The notes: generated from the sequence alone by a model not told the origin. A DNA stretch of 64,000 nt from Acidocella aromatica (GCF_014201825.1 NZ_JACHFJ010000010.1:56832-120831), one strand, 5' to 3'. Counted from the first letter of the stretch, positions 29,019 to 38,583 are shown. Program-made: numbers and translations.

Positions 29019-29651
29019 ATGACGCCCGATTTGTTCGGCGAGACGGCGCCGCCAGGGCTTGCCTATCTGCCCGGCTTCGCCTTGGCCGAGGAAGCGGCGC
29101 TGATCGGGGCCGCGCTGGGGGTGGCCGCGGCAGCACCGCTGCGGGTGATGTCCACACCCGGAGGGAAGAAAATGTCCGTCGCCGCGACGAATTGCGGCGC
29201 GGCGGGCTGGGTGAGCGATGCGCGGGGATACCGCTACGAGCGGCGCGACCCGCTGACCAGCCTGCCTTGGCCCGCCATGCCCGGGCTGTTCCTGACCCTG
29301 GCGCAAGCGGCGGCGGCCCAGGCGGGGTTTGCGGGTTTCAACCCGGATGCCTGCCTGATCAACTGCTACGAGCCCGGCGCGAAAATGGCGCTGCACCAGG
29401 ACAAGGACGAGGCGGACCTCACCGCGCCCATCGTCTCCATCTCGCTCGGCCTGCCGGCAGTGTTCCTGTGGGGCGGGGCGAACCGCTCGGACAAGCCCGC
29501 GCGCCTGCCCCTGCATAGTGGCGACGTGGTGGTCTGGGGCGGAGCCACGCGGCTGAATTTCCACGGCATCGCGCCACTGCCCTCGGGCCACCATCCGCCG
29601 CTCGGCGCCGCGCGGCTGAACCTGACCTTCCGCCGCGCGCTGCGCGCATAA
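29019..29651 (+). CDS. alkB: AlkB-type 2-oxoglutarate/Fe(II) dioxygenase
   Basis: A 210-residue enzyme that removes alkyl lesions from DNA bases by oxidation. Iron ligands are His126 and Asp128 in HQDKDE and His182 in FHGI; the 2-oxoglutarate-binding arginine is Arg199 in RLNLTFRR. Length matches E. coli AlkB. ATG 29019 lies five bases after the HIG1 gene; an earlier TTG (29004) inside that gene is less likely. Confidence 0.9.
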   Translation: MTPDLFGETAPPGLAYLPGFALAEEAALIGAALGVAAAAPLRVMSTPGGKKMSVAATNCGAAGWVSDARGYRYERRDPLTSLPWPAMPGLFLTLAQAAAAQAGFAGFNPDACLINCYEPGAKMALHQDKDEADLTAPIVSISLGLPAVFLWGGANRSDKPARLPLHSGDVVVWGGATRLNFHGIAPLPSGHHPPLGAARLNLTFRRALRA

Positions 29652-29654
29652 AAA

Positions 29655-29678
29655 ATCCGGGGCCGCGAGGCCCCGGAT
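29655..29678 (-). terminator. Terminator of the polyamine operon
   Basis: Ten-base stem ATCCGGGGCC (29655-29664) and GGCCCCGGAT (29669-29678) with loop GCGA. On the minus strand it is followed by a T-run, so it ends the permease gene that stops at 29704. Confidence 0.8.
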
Positions 29679-29703
29679 CGGAATTGAAGGCTAGTGCTGC
29701 AGC

Positions 29704-31080
29704 TTATTCTTCAGCCAGAATATCCGACACACGCTTGCCGTAGCCGGACGGGCGGTAGAACAGGATGCCGATAACCAGACCGCCAATGCCCACGATCTTC
29801 ACCGTGAGGTTAAAGGTGGTCAACGCATAAAGCCCAAGGCCGAACAGCGCGAAGGCGCTGGCTGCGGGGAACAGCACGTAATGCACGAAATCCCACAGCG
29901 AGGTCTTGATACTGTCCTTATACACCCAGGCGCAGACCAGTCCGGCGAGGCCGTAATAATAGCAGACCTGCACGGCGATGGCGCTGACCGAGTCCGCCAG
30001 GATGGTGGAAACGGAAGGCTGGAAGCTGGAGATGAGGATCACCACCAAGCCAACCGCCAGCAGCAGGTACATGGTGCGAACCGGGGTGATGGTTTTCTCA
30101 TGCACCTGGCCGAAATAGGGCGGCAGGGCATGGTCGCGGCCCATGGCGAACAGGGTGCGCGAGAACTGCAGCATGGTGGTTTCCAGCGTCGCCACCGAGG
30201 AGAGGATCAGCACCAGCGAGGCGGCGTAACCGCCGGTCTTGCCGAGGCCCGATTCCACCGCGACATGATAGATCAGGTTGTCGGAGAAGCCGGTGGAATC
30301 CTTGAGCGAGAAGATCAGCAGCGCCGCAACAGTGAAGGCGATGAACGAGGCGATGGTGGCGAAAATCGACAGGAACCCGCCCTGGCCCGCCGCGTTGTAG
30401 TGCTGACCCTTGGTTTCCTCGGCGAGGTTGGCCGTCACGTCCCAGCCCCAGTACAGGAACACCGTGGCCAGCGCCGCCGGAGCAAAGCTGCCAGCAGGGT
30501 AGTTGAAGCCGAACCAGGACCAGGAGAACGGGTTCACCACATGCCCGGACGCATGTACGAAGGCCGCGATGGAAATGATGAACAGGATGCCAAGCTCGAT
30601 GGTGCTCATCACCACCTGGATCTTGCTGGTCAGCTCGATGCCGGTGATCAGCACAACGCCGATGGCAATGAACCACACCGCGCCGATGCCGGTGGTGAGC
30701 CACACATTGCTGGCGAGATTGGGGTCGAAGAGGTCGATGGTGGCGGTGCCCAGCGGCACCGAGCCGGTGACCATGAACACCATGGCGGCAACCAGAAGCG
30801 CCCAGCCCGAAAAATAGCCCAAAAATCCGCCAAACACGGATTTGGTCCATTCATAAGCGGCGCCCGCATTGGCCATCTTGGCCGAAAGCCCCTTATACGC
30901 CACGGCCACGCCAAGCATCGGCACGGCAAATATCAGCAGCGCGTTCGGGGCGACCATGCCCGCCGTGCTCAGCAGCCCGGCGATCGCCACCGCGATCGAG
31001 AACCCAGGCGCGGAACCGGCCACGCCCATGATGATCGACTCAAAAAATGATAGAGAATTAGCTTTTAGTTGGTTACTCAC
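29704..31080 (-). CDS. APC-family amino acid/polyamine permease
   Basis: A 458-residue protein with about twelve membrane helices. The APC signature is in the first helix (SIIMGVAGSAPGFSIAVAIA) and EETKG follows helix 6. Being last in an operon for agmatine and putrescine metabolism, it probably imports agmatine, putrescine or a related amine; the substrate is inferred from context. The start is GTG 31080 with GGGGGA upstream. It lies 17 bp after aguA. Confidence 0.85.
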   Translation of the reverse strand: MSNQLKANSLSFFESIIMGVAGSAPGFSIAVAIAGLLSTAGMVAPNALLIFAVPMLGVAVAYKGLSAKMANAGAAYEWTKSVFGGFLGYFSGWALLVAAMVFMVTGSVPLGTATIDLFDPNLASNVWLTTGIGAVWFIAIGVVLITGIELTSKIQVVMSTIELGILFIISIAAFVHASGHVVNPFSWSWFGFNYPAGSFAPAALATVFLYWGWDVTANLAEETKGQHYNAAGQGGFLSIFATIASFIAFTVAALLIFSLKDSTGFSDNLIYHVAVESGLGKTGGYAASLVLILSSVATLETTMLQFSRTLFAMGRDHALPPYFGQVHEKTITPVRTMYLLLAVGLVVILISSFQPSVSTILADSVSAIAVQVCYYYGLAGLVCAWVYKDSIKTSLWDFVHYVLFPAASAFALFGLGLYALTTFNLTVKIVGIGGLVIGILFYRPSGYGKRVSDILAEE

Positions 31081-31097
31081 CCCGTCCCCCTACTTGC

Positions 31098-32183
31098 TTA
31101 GGTATTGCTCTTTGGTTGCTGCTGCGTGATGCAATGAATATTGCCACCACCCAGTAGAATCTCACGCGCCGGAACCAGGACGATCTCCTTGTCAGGGAAG
31201 ACCCTAGCCAGCACATCGCGCGCCGGCGCGTCTGTTTCTACACTGAAACATGGCGCAATGATCGCGCCATTGGCGATGTAGAAATTCACATAGGACGCCG
31301 CCATGCGCTCGCCCTCGCGGCGGTTCATCCCGCTGGCCGTGGCATCCACGCCCTCGGCTTCCTCTTTCGTGAAGAACATCGGCGTGGGCATCGGAATCCG
31401 CTCCACTACCAGTTGGCGGCCCTGCGCATCACGCGCCGCGAGCAGCCGGGCCTCGGCATCGCGCGAGACGGCGTAATGCGGATCGGCCGGATCATCGCAC
31501 CAAGTGAGCAGCACCACGCCGGGGCGGACGAAGCAGGCGAGGTTATCGACATGCCCGTCCGTCTCGTCATGCGGCACGCCCTCGCGCAGCCAGATGACAT
31601 GCTTGGCGCCGAGATACTCTTTCAGCATCCGCTCCATGTCCTCGCGCGTGATGGCCTCGTTGCGGTTCTCGTTCAGCACGCATTGCTCGACGACGAGCAC
31701 CGTGCCTTCGCCATCCACATGGATCGCCCCGCCCTCGATGACGAACGGCGCGCGGAAGCGCGTGGCACGCTCCAGCCCCAGGATCTTGCCCGCCACCTGA
31801 TCGTCGAGATCCCACGGGAAATACAGCCCACCCTTGAGCCCGCCCCAGGCATTGAAGGGCCAGTCCACCCCGGCAAGCTGGCCGCCAGGCCCGAGCAGGA
31901 AGCTGGGGCCGACATCGCGGCACCAGGAATCGTTGGTGCTGACCTCCACTACCCTCACGCTCTCGGGCAGCATGGCCCGGGCATTCTCATATTGCCGGGC
32001 GCTGACCAGCATCGTCACCGGCTCGAACCGAGCGATGGCGCTCGCCACCTCGATAAAGGCGCGCTGGGCGGGCTTGGCCCCCAGCCGCCAGTTATCCGGC
32101 CGCTCGGGCCAGATCATCCAACACCCTTCATGCGGCGCCCATTCCGCCGGCATGGCGAAACCCGCCGCAAGCGGTGTCGTCAC
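31098..32183 (-). CDS. aguA: Agmatine deiminase
   Basis: A 361-residue member of the guanidino-modifying (PAD-like) family that hydrolyses agmatine to N-carbamoylputrescine and ammonia. The nucleophile is Cys351 in GGGNIHCIT. Substrate-site segments include SWCRDVGPSFL, VIEGGAIHVDGEGT and DETDGHVDN. The GTG start at 32183 overlaps the aguB stop (GTGA). Product and next enzyme are coupled in the operon. Confidence 0.95.
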   Translation of the reverse strand: MTTPLAAGFAMPAEWAPHEGCWMIWPERPDNWRLGAKPAQRAFIEVASAIARFEPVTMLVSARQYENARAMLPESVRVVEVSTNDSWCRDVGPSFLLGPGGQLAGVDWPFNAWGGLKGGLYFPWDLDDQVAGKILGLERATRFRAPFVIEGGAIHVDGEGTVLVVEQCVLNENRNEAITREDMERMLKEYLGAKHVIWLREGVPHDETDGHVDNLACFVRPGVVLLTWCDDPADPHYAVSRDAEARLLAARDAQGRQLVVERIPMPTPMFFTKEEAEGVDATASGMNRREGERMAASYVNFYIANGAIIAPCFSVETDAPARDVLARVFPDKEIVLVPAREILLGGGNIHCITQQQPKSNT

Positions 32184-33073
32184 GATTTCACCGCCTGGTG
32201 GCGGGTGGTGCCGTCCAGCGTGAGCAAGGGCGTATACAGCTCGGGCCGGCGGTCACGGAACACGCCCCAGGAGCGGCGCTGCTGCGCGATGGCGGCGAGG
32301 TCGAACGTGGCGGTGAGGATGGTCTCAGCCGTGCGGTTGGCCTCGGCGATCTTCTCGCCAGTCGGCCCGGCGATGAAGGAGGAGCCGTAGAAGGTGATCT
32401 CCGTCCCCTTGCGCCCCTGCTCGGTGCCAATGCGGTTGGAGGCGATGACCGGCGTGAGATTCGCCCCGGCATGGCCCTGCATCACGCGCTGCCAGTGGCC
32501 GGAGGAATCCAGCGTCTTGTCCTGCGGCTCGGAGCCGATGGCGGTGGGGTAGAACAGCAGCTCCGCGCCCATCAGCGCCATGGCGCGGGCGCATTCGGGA
32601 AACCACTGGTCCCAGCAGATGCCAACGCCGATCTTCGCGTATTTGGTCTGCCAGACCTTGAAGCCGGTATCGCCGGGCGAGAAGTAGAATTTCTCGGAAT
32701 AGCCGGGGCCGTCCGGGATATGGGATTTGCGGTAATGCCCCAGCACCTCGCCCCCGGCATCCACGATCACCACGGTGTTGAACAGGCTCTGCCCGGCGCG
32801 CTCATAGACCGAGACAGGCAGCACCACGTCCAACTCCCGCGCCAGTTCGCTGAAACGCTTCACCGCAGGGTTCTCCGCCAGCGGCACCGCGAGGTCGAGG
32901 AACTCGTAGAGCTGGTCCTGGCAGAAATAGGGGGTTTCGAACAGCTCCTGAATTAGGATGATCTGCGCGCCCTTGCCGGCGGCTTCGCGGATCAGCTTTT
33001 CCGCCCGCGCAATGTTCTCATGCGCGGACGGGGTGCAGGCCATCTGCGTGGCCGCGACGGTAACTTTGCTCAT
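32180..33073 (-). CDS. aguB: N-carbamoylputrescine amidase
   Basis: A 297-residue nitrilase-superfamily enzyme releasing putrescine from N-carbamoylputrescine. The catalytic triad is Glu43 (QELFETPYF), Lys116 (HYRKSHIPD) and Cys153 (GICWDQWFPE). HIPDGPGYSEKFYFSPGDTGF is typical of AguB. Overlaps: ATGA with the upstream synthetase gene and GTGA with aguA. Confidence 0.95.
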   Translation of the reverse strand: MSKVTVAATQMACTPSAHENIARAEKLIREAAGKGAQIILIQELFETPYFCQDQLYEFLDLAVPLAENPAVKRFSELARELDVVLPVSVYERAGQSLFNTVVIVDAGGEVLGHYRKSHIPDGPGYSEKFYFSPGDTGFKVWQTKYAKIGVGICWDQWFPECARAMALMGAELLFYPTAIGSEPQDKTLDSSGHWQRVMQGHAGANLTPVIASNRIGTEQGRKGTEITFYGSSFIAGPTGEKIAEANRTAETILTATFDLAAIAQQRRSWGVFRDRRPELYTPLLTLDGTTRHQAVKS

Positions 33074-34440
33074 GCGTTCTTCAGGTAGGCGTCGTATTCG
33101 ACGTCCGAAATACGCTTGCGCATCTCGCTGATCTCCTGGCGTTTGCAGGCCGTGAACAGGCGCTGGAAGTCCGCCCCGAAGATATCGGCGATCGCGGGAG
33201 AGGTTGAGAACCGCTCCACGGCGCCGGACCAGGCGATGGGCAGCGGCGGCGCGTGCGGGCTGCGCGTGGTGCCGATGCTCTCCGGACCGGGATCCGCCTT
33301 GGTTTCCAACCCGAGCAGGGCGGAACCCAGCAGCGAGGCGAAGGCGAGATACGGGTTGCAATCCGCCCCCGCCACACGATGCTCGACGCGAGAGGCCGAT
33401 GGGTCGGAGGTGATGACGCGCACGGAGGCCATGCGGTTGTCATGCCCCCAGTCGCCATAGGTCGGCGCATGCACGCCCGGAGCGAAGCGCCGGTAGGAGT
33501 TGGCGTGCGGGGCCAGGGTCAGCATCGTGTCCGGCATGGTGTTAATGATGCCGCCGACAGCGTGATACAGGCGGTCGGTGCCGCGCTCCGGCGTGGCCTC
33601 GAAGATGTTCTTCCCCTCGGCATCCAGCACCGACATGTGCACATGCATGCCAGAGCCCGCGCAATGGCCATAGGGCTTGGCCATGAAGGTGGCGGTAAGA
33701 CCGTGCTTGCGCGCGATCTCCTTGATGCTGCGCTTGAACATGGTGGCGTTGTCGGCCACGCGCAGAGCGTCGGTATTGTATTTCAGCGTCACCTCGAACT
33801 GGCCGGGGCCGTTCTCGGAGATCAGCGTCTCGATCTCGATGCCCTGGATCCGCGCCGTCGCCATCATCTCGCGCAGGATCGGCTCGTATTCGCGGATCTC
33901 GTTCAGGCCCACGGCATCCACCTGCCAGCCGCGCCAGCCGGATTCATCCGCACCGCGCGGGGCGATCTTCAGCCCGCCATGATGGCCGGAATTATCGACG
34001 AGGTAGAACTCCAGCTCCACGCCCAATGCCGGAGTGAGGCCCGCCGCCTTGTAACGCTCCAGCACGCGCGCGAGCACGCCGCGCGGGTCGAGGTAGAAAT
34101 AGCTGCCATCGGTCTCGCGCATCGTCAGCAGGGCCTGGGCGGTGTTGCCCTCCGCCCAGGGCATGCGCGTGATGGTGTGCGGCACGGCGACACAAAGCCC
34201 GTCCGGGTCGCCTGTATCCTGGGCGATACCGCCCTCCATCACGTCATTGCCCCAGATGTCCAGCAGGAACACCGAGCGGGGGATGGCAAGCCCCTGCCCG
34301 AACAGCGACTTCGACTTGCCCGGCTGCAGCCACTTGCCGCGCAGCACGCCGTTCAAGTCCACAATGAACGCCTCGACGAAATCGCTCTGGGCCATCAACG
34401 CGGCTTTCGCCGCGTTGTCGGTATCTGTAACCGCGTTCAA
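33070..34440 (-). CDS. Glutamine synthetase-like gamma-glutamylpolyamine synthetase
   Basis: A 456-residue glutamine-synthetase-fold enzyme with metal and ATP motifs (GVELEFYLVD, ENGPGQFEVTLKYNTDALRVADN, FMAKPYGHCAGSGMHVHMS). The form is close to PuuA/GlnA-like enzymes that glutamylate putrescine rather than ammonia. The context of transaminase and agmatine genes supports polyamine glutamylation. The start is TTG 34440 in a TTGA overlap with the transaminase stop; an internal ATG at 34395 is a weaker alternative. Confidence 0.85.
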   Translation of the reverse strand: MNAVTDTDNAAKAALMAQSDFVEAFIVDLNGVLRGKWLQPGKSKSLFGQGLAIPRSVFLLDIWGNDVMEGGIAQDTGDPDGLCVAVPHTITRMPWAEGNTAQALLTMRETDGSYFYLDPRGVLARVLERYKAAGLTPALGVELEFYLVDNSGHHGGLKIAPRGADESGWRGWQVDAVGLNEIREYEPILREMMATARIQGIEIETLISENGPGQFEVTLKYNTDALRVADNATMFKRSIKEIARKHGLTATFMAKPYGHCAGSGMHVHMSVLDAEGKNIFEATPERGTDRLYHAVGGIINTMPDTMLTLAPHANSYRRFAPGVHAPTYGDWGHDNRMASVRVITSDPSASRVEHRVAGADCNPYLAFASLLGSALLGLETKADPGPESIGTTRSPHAPPLPIAWSGAVERFSTSPAIADIFGADFQRLFTACKRQEISEMRKRISDVEYDAYLKNA

Positions 34441-35816
34441 GATGCAACCTCCGACTTCACGTTCTCATAGGTCTGGTCGATGGACTTCTTCGCCAGGGCG
34501 ACCATGGTGTCGATCTCGCTTTCGGTGATGGTGAGCGGCGGCGCGAACACCATGGTGTCGCCCACGGCGCGCATGATCAGCCCGTTCTCGATGAACAGAT
34601 CACGGCAGATGGTGCCGGTGCGGCCCTTCTTGGCAAAGCCCTTGCGGGTGCGCTTATCGGCGGTCAGCTCGATCGCGCCGATCAGCCCCACGCCGCGGAT
34701 CTCGCCCACCAGCGGGGAATCGCCCACCGCCTCGGCCAGCTTGGCGCGCAGGATATGCCCCTTGGCCTCAGCCGCCGCGACCAGCCCCTCATTCTCGATG
34801 AGTTCGAGATTCTTCAGCGCCACGGCGCAGGAAACCGGATGACCGGAATAGGTGAAGCCGTGATAATACTCACCGGCGTCGTTGATCATCACCTCGGCCA
34901 CGCGGTCGTGCAGCATCACGGCGGAGAGCGGCACATAGCCGGAGGTGATGCCCTTGGCCATCGTCATCATGTCCGGCTTGATGCCGAAATAGTCGGAGCC
35001 GAACATCTTGCCGGTGCGGCCGAAACCGCAGATCACCTCATCAGCGATCAGCAGGATGTCGTTTTCCTTGCAGATGCGGTTGATCTCGGGCCAGTAGGTC
35101 TCGGGCGGAATGAGCACGCCGCCCGCGCCCTGGATCGGCTCGCCAATGAAGGCGGCGACATTCTCGGCGCCCAGCTCGTGAATTTTCTTCTCCACCTCGC
35201 GCGCGGCGTAGATGCCGAATTCCTCCGGGCTCATTTGCCCGCCCTTGCCGTACCAGTAGGGCGGCAGCACATGCGCGAAGTTCGGCATATCGCCGGCCTG
35301 ACGGTGCATGTCCGCCATGCCACCCGCCGAAGCGCCGAGCGTGGTGGAACCGTGATAGCCGTATTCACGGCCAATGATGATCTTCTTGTTCGGCTTGCCC
35401 TTGGTCTGCCAGTACACGCGGGCGGTGCGCAGCGCGCTGTCCACGGCCTCGGAGCCGGAACAGGCGAAGAAGGCGTGGTTCAGCCCCTCCGGCGTGATCT
35501 GCGCGAGGCGCTGGGCCAGGCGCACGGCCGGCTCGTTCGTGGTTTTGAAGAAGGTGTTGTAATACGGCAGCTTCGCCATCTGGGTGGCGGCGGCCTCGAC
35601 CAGTTCCTGGCGGCCATAACCGGCGGCCACGCACCACAGCCCGGCCATGCCGTCGAGGATCTTGTTGCCCTTGTCGTCGTGCAGGAACACGCCCTCGGCC
35701 GAGGTGATGACCTTCACGCCACGGGCGTGCAGGTCCTTATGGTCGGTGAACGGGTGGAAATGATACGCTGCGTCGAGGGCCTGCAGAGTCGCGGCCGCGT
35801 TGATGTCGTCCAACAT
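34437..35816 (-). CDS. Class III aminotransferase (putrescine/polyamine--pyruvate type)
   Basis: A 459-residue PLP enzyme. It has AYHFHPFTDHKDL at the N-terminus, EYGYHGSTTLGAS, DEVICGFGRTGKMFG, and the PLP lysine in MAKGITSGY. It resembles SpuC-type putrescine--pyruvate transaminases. It is the first gene of the operon, with GGGGATAC upstream of ATG 35816. It would oxidise putrescine made by AguA and AguB, or act on another amine; the substrate is inferred. Confidence 0.85.
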   Translation of the reverse strand: MLDDINAAATLQALDAAYHFHPFTDHKDLHARGVKVITSAEGVFLHDDKGNKILDGMAGLWCVAAGYGRQELVEAAATQMAKLPYYNTFFKTTNEPAVRLAQRLAQITPEGLNHAFFACSGSEAVDSALRTARVYWQTKGKPNKKIIIGREYGYHGSTTLGASAGGMADMHRQAGDMPNFAHVLPPYWYGKGGQMSPEEFGIYAAREVEKKIHELGAENVAAFIGEPIQGAGGVLIPPETYWPEINRICKENDILLIADEVICGFGRTGKMFGSDYFGIKPDMMTMAKGITSGYVPLSAVMLHDRVAEVMINDAGEYYHGFTYSGHPVSCAVALKNLELIENEGLVAAAEAKGHILRAKLAEAVGDSPLVGEIRGVGLIGAIELTADKRTRKGFAKKGRTGTICRDLFIENGLIMRAVGDTMVFAPPLTITESEIDTMVALAKKSIDQTYENVKSEVAS

Positions 35817-36103
35817 TTTATATGTATCCCCAAAAATTTAATCTGAATCTCGCGCGTCAGGGCGCCGCAATGCTGCGGTGCACAAAACACAAGCAGAAAT
35901 CCTCAGATACGGGGAGGGCTGAATCCTATGCGTGCGCAGAGAAGCAGCATCTCTGCCTTACGCTTGGGCTCGGGAACTGTGTCTGCCAAAACCATACGCA
36001 AAGCTTGGCATGGCGGCAAAAGTGTTTCAAGAATTTTTTATTAAGGGCAATTTTTTTGGCTGCCGGGGATTACATCCCCCGGCAGCACGTCCTGCAAACC
36101 GCC
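35817..36103. other. Intergenic region upstream of the polyamine operon
   Basis: 287 bp between the transaminase start and the stop of the porin-cytochrome gene. It should contain the operon promoter. No clear hexamers or operator were found. Confidence 0.45.
36059..36086 (-). terminator. Hairpin downstream of porin-cytochrome gene
   Basis: Ten-base stem GCTGCCGGGG (36059-36068) with CCCCGGCAGC (36077-36086), loop of eight. In the direction of the gene it is followed by an A-run rather than a T-run, so terminator function is likely but not textbook. Confidence 0.45.
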
Positions 36104-37459
36104 TCAGAACACGAACCAGATACCCGTGAACAGCACATCGTTGCCCCCGGCATTGCGGCCATTGCCATCGTAATTGCGGGCAAGGCCGTTGAACTGGGTG
36201 TAGACCGTATATTCCGCAAAGAGCTTCGCATTGGCCCAGGGGAAGACACTCGGCCCGCCGCGGTTGAACGGATAGTAATCCAGCTCAGTGGTGAAACTGT
36301 CGGTATTCGGCTTACCATTCGCGTTGCCGGAACCTGTATTGTACAGCCCGGTATCGCCGCTACCGGTAATGCTGTTGAAAGATTCCGTGGCGCCGAACAT
36401 CTGGCGCCAGAGATAGGAGACTGTAACAGCCTCCACATTCAGCGCGTCATTCAAATTTGCCGTGTTGCCGAGCCGGTAGCTTGCCCCCCAGTGCTGGTTC
36501 TCGTGGAACCAGGAGGCCTGGAGCGAGAGCGACTGCTGGGCCTCGATGTGCTGGAACTGCAAGTCGAGCCCGACATCGGTGAGGTTATCCGTGGGGCCAT
36601 GCTTGAGCCCAGCCGGATACGGATGATCCGACAGGCCGGAGGCGCCAACCTCGATGGAGTTCTCCCCAATGCTGTGCTGATAGGCCACGCGCCAATACGG
36701 CGTTACCCCGGCGACGCCGTTGGACGGCCCCACCCCCAGCGCGTAGGCCGTATGATCGGGCAGGGACTGGTAAAGATCCACCTCGCCATAGAGCATATCC
36801 GCAGGGGTGATATTGATGGCCGAATAGCCGCCAAAGCCCCATACGCTCTGCCCGAGGTTATTGATCTGCAGACCAGCGGTCGGCCCCGCCCCCAACTCCG
36901 ACGGGATGAACGGGTAACCCCAGGCCGGCAACGTGTTCCACAGATCCGTCACCGCCGGGTTGTTGTTGAAGGTGAAACCGTAAACCAGCGGCGCGCCGAA
37001 TAGCTTGGTCGCGTGGGCGTCGCGGATATCGGCATTATCCCAATGAAACTGATGGGCAACGCCATCGAACGTGCCTTGGATGAAGGCGCCGAGGCCAAGC
37101 TGCTTATCCAGCACGCCACCATAGAACAAGCTGGTCTGCTGGATCGACCAGGCATTATTGCTGGGATAATCGGGCGAGAGGCCGCCAGGCACCTTGTCGT
37201 TCAGGTGGGTATAGCCCCCCTCCACCATGGCGGAGAAGTTCTTCGCGTCGGGGAAGTCCTGCTTGCCCAGCACATAGGCTTGCATCTTGAACATGCGGCC
37301 AAACGGGGTAAGCTGCGGGAAGCCGATATGGCAGGCCGCACAGGGCAGGCCAGTCTGCGCCGCGAAGGACGGAATGGCCTCGGCCGGGCGGATAGCCGCA
37401 AGCAGCGCGGCAGAGACCGCGACACAGCCAACCACAAGCTGCACAACATGCTTACCCAT
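36104..37459 (-). CDS. Cyc2-like outer-membrane porin-cytochrome (single haem c)
   Basis: A 451-residue protein. A signal peptide ends near residue 28 (AEA), then IPSFAAQTGLP leads into one haem c site CAACH (residues 40-44) and FPQLTPFGRMFKMQAYVLG, the block that follows haem in Cyc2-like fused porin-cytochromes. The remaining ~380 residues alternate aromatic and polar residues like a beta-barrel and end in Phe (IWFVF), the outer-membrane signature. Cyc2 carries electrons from ferrous iron across the outer membrane in iron oxidisers; here the electron partner and direction are unknown. GGAGGG precedes the ATG. Confidence 0.75.
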   Translation of the reverse strand: MGKHVVQLVVGCVAVSAALLAAIRPAEAIPSFAAQTGLPCAACHIGFPQLTPFGRMFKMQAYVLGKQDFPDAKNFSAMVEGGYTHLNDKVPGGLSPDYPSNNAWSIQQTSLFYGGVLDKQLGLGAFIQGTFDGVAHQFHWDNADIRDAHATKLFGAPLVYGFTFNNNPAVTDLWNTLPAWGYPFIPSELGAGPTAGLQINNLGQSVWGFGGYSAINITPADMLYGEVDLYQSLPDHTAYALGVGPSNGVAGVTPYWRVAYQHSIGENSIEVGASGLSDHPYPAGLKHGPTDNLTDVGLDLQFQHIEAQQSLSLQASWFHENQHWGASYRLGNTANLNDALNVEAVTVSYLWRQMFGATESFNSITGSGDTGLYNTGSGNANGKPNTDSFTTELDYYPFNRGGPSVFPWANAKLFAEYTVYTQFNGLARNYDGNGRNAGGNDVLFTGIWFVF

Positions 37460-37578
37460 TCCACCCTCCTGCTATTTTCGTAACAAACAGTAACCAGGAA
37501 AGCCACCATCTGTATTGATCTCGCTCAATTTTTACGTGTCTATTGCGTGAAATTTCGGGCTGTCGCAGTTAGTCAGCC

Positions 37579-38583
37579 ATGTCCGATCTAGACGAATTGC
37601 TGAACGCCCGTGGGCAGAGCGCCGAATTTGGCGCCTATGTCACCGCCGCCTGTTTCGACCCCGCCAATGGCCAGCCCGCCTTCGCACTGGGCGATGGAAC
37701 GCTGCGCCTCGGGGCGGAGGGTGTTTTCTCCACCGTCGCCGCGCATCAGGGCGCGGTGCTGAGCCTGTGCGCGCATCCGCTGGGAGGGTTCCTCTCGGGC
37801 GGGGATGACGGGCAACTCATCCGCACCCAGGCGGGCGAGACCGTGCAGGTGCAGAAATTCGGCTCCAAATGGCTGGAGCATGTCGCGGGCTTTGCGGGCA
37901 AGACACCCTATATCGCCGCCGCCGCGGGCAAGATTGTGCATCTGTTGAACGGCGCGGGCGAGAAGCTGCGCGAACTCCCCCATCCCTCCACCGTCACCGG
38001 CGTCGTGTTCGACACCAAGGGCAAGCGTCTTGCCGCCTCGCATTACAATGGCGCGTCGCTGTGGTTCACGGCCTCGGCCTCGGCGCCCAAGGTGCTGGAA
38101 TGGAAAGGCAGCCACACCGGCGTTGTGCTGCACCCGAATGGCGAGGCGCTTGTGACCACGATGCAGGAGAACGCCCTGCATGGCTGGACCCTGCCCGAGG
38201 GCAAGCACATGCGCATGTCCGGCTACCCAGCCAAAACGGAATCCATCAGTTTCACCAAATCCGGCCGCTGGCTGGCCACGGCGGGGGCGGAGAGTGTGGT
38301 GCTGTGGCCGTTCTTCGGTGGCGGGCCGATGGGCAAGGCGCCCAAGGAGCTGGGCATGGGCGATGGCATCGTGAAGCGCGTGGCCTGCCACCCGGAACAT
38401 GAGGTGGTGGCCGCCGGGTTCGATACCGGCATGGTGCTGCTGATCGACATCAACCGCGAGACGGTGCTGCCCGTCTGCGGGCCGGACCGCGGTTCGGTCT
38501 CGGCGCTGGCGTGGAACGCCACGGGCTCTCATCTGGCCATCGGCACGGAAACCGGCTTCGCCGCGTTGATCAATTTCGCTTAA
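37579..38583 (+). CDS. WD40-repeat protein
   Basis: A 334-residue soluble protein made of WD40-like blades. Examples are HQGAVLSLCAHPLGGFLSGGDDGQLI, HTGVVLHPNGEALVTTMQENALHGW and SVSALAWNATGSHLAIGTETG, about six to seven repeats. Such propellers serve as scaffolds; the partner is unknown. No signal peptide. It is divergent from the porin-cytochrome gene, with a 119-bp gap. Confidence 0.75.
   Translation: MSDLDELLNARGQSAEFGAYVTAACFDPANGQPAFALGDGTLRLGAEGVFSTVAAHQGAVLSLCAHPLGGFLSGGDDGQLIRTQAGETVQVQKFGSKWLEHVAGFAGKTPYIAAAAGKIVHLLNGAGEKLRELPHPSTVTGVVFDTKGKRLAASHYNGASLWFTASASAPKVLEWKGSHTGVVLHPNGEALVTTMQENALHGWTLPEGKHMRMSGYPAKTESISFTKSGRWLATAGAESVVLWPFFGGGPMGKAPKELGMGDGIVKRVACHPEHEVVAAGFDTGMVLLIDINRETVLPVCGPDRGSVSALAWNATGSHLAIGTETGFAALINFA

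Noticed and set aside
36059..36086. Hairpin as a definite rho-independent terminator
   Set aside because: The stem is strong but the expected T-run is missing in the direction of the gene, so it is listed with low confidence only.
35822..37003. A 393-codon plus-strand frame opposite the porin-cytochrome
   Set aside because: The minus strand has a signal peptide, haem motif and strong ribosome site; the plus-strand product shows no family feature.
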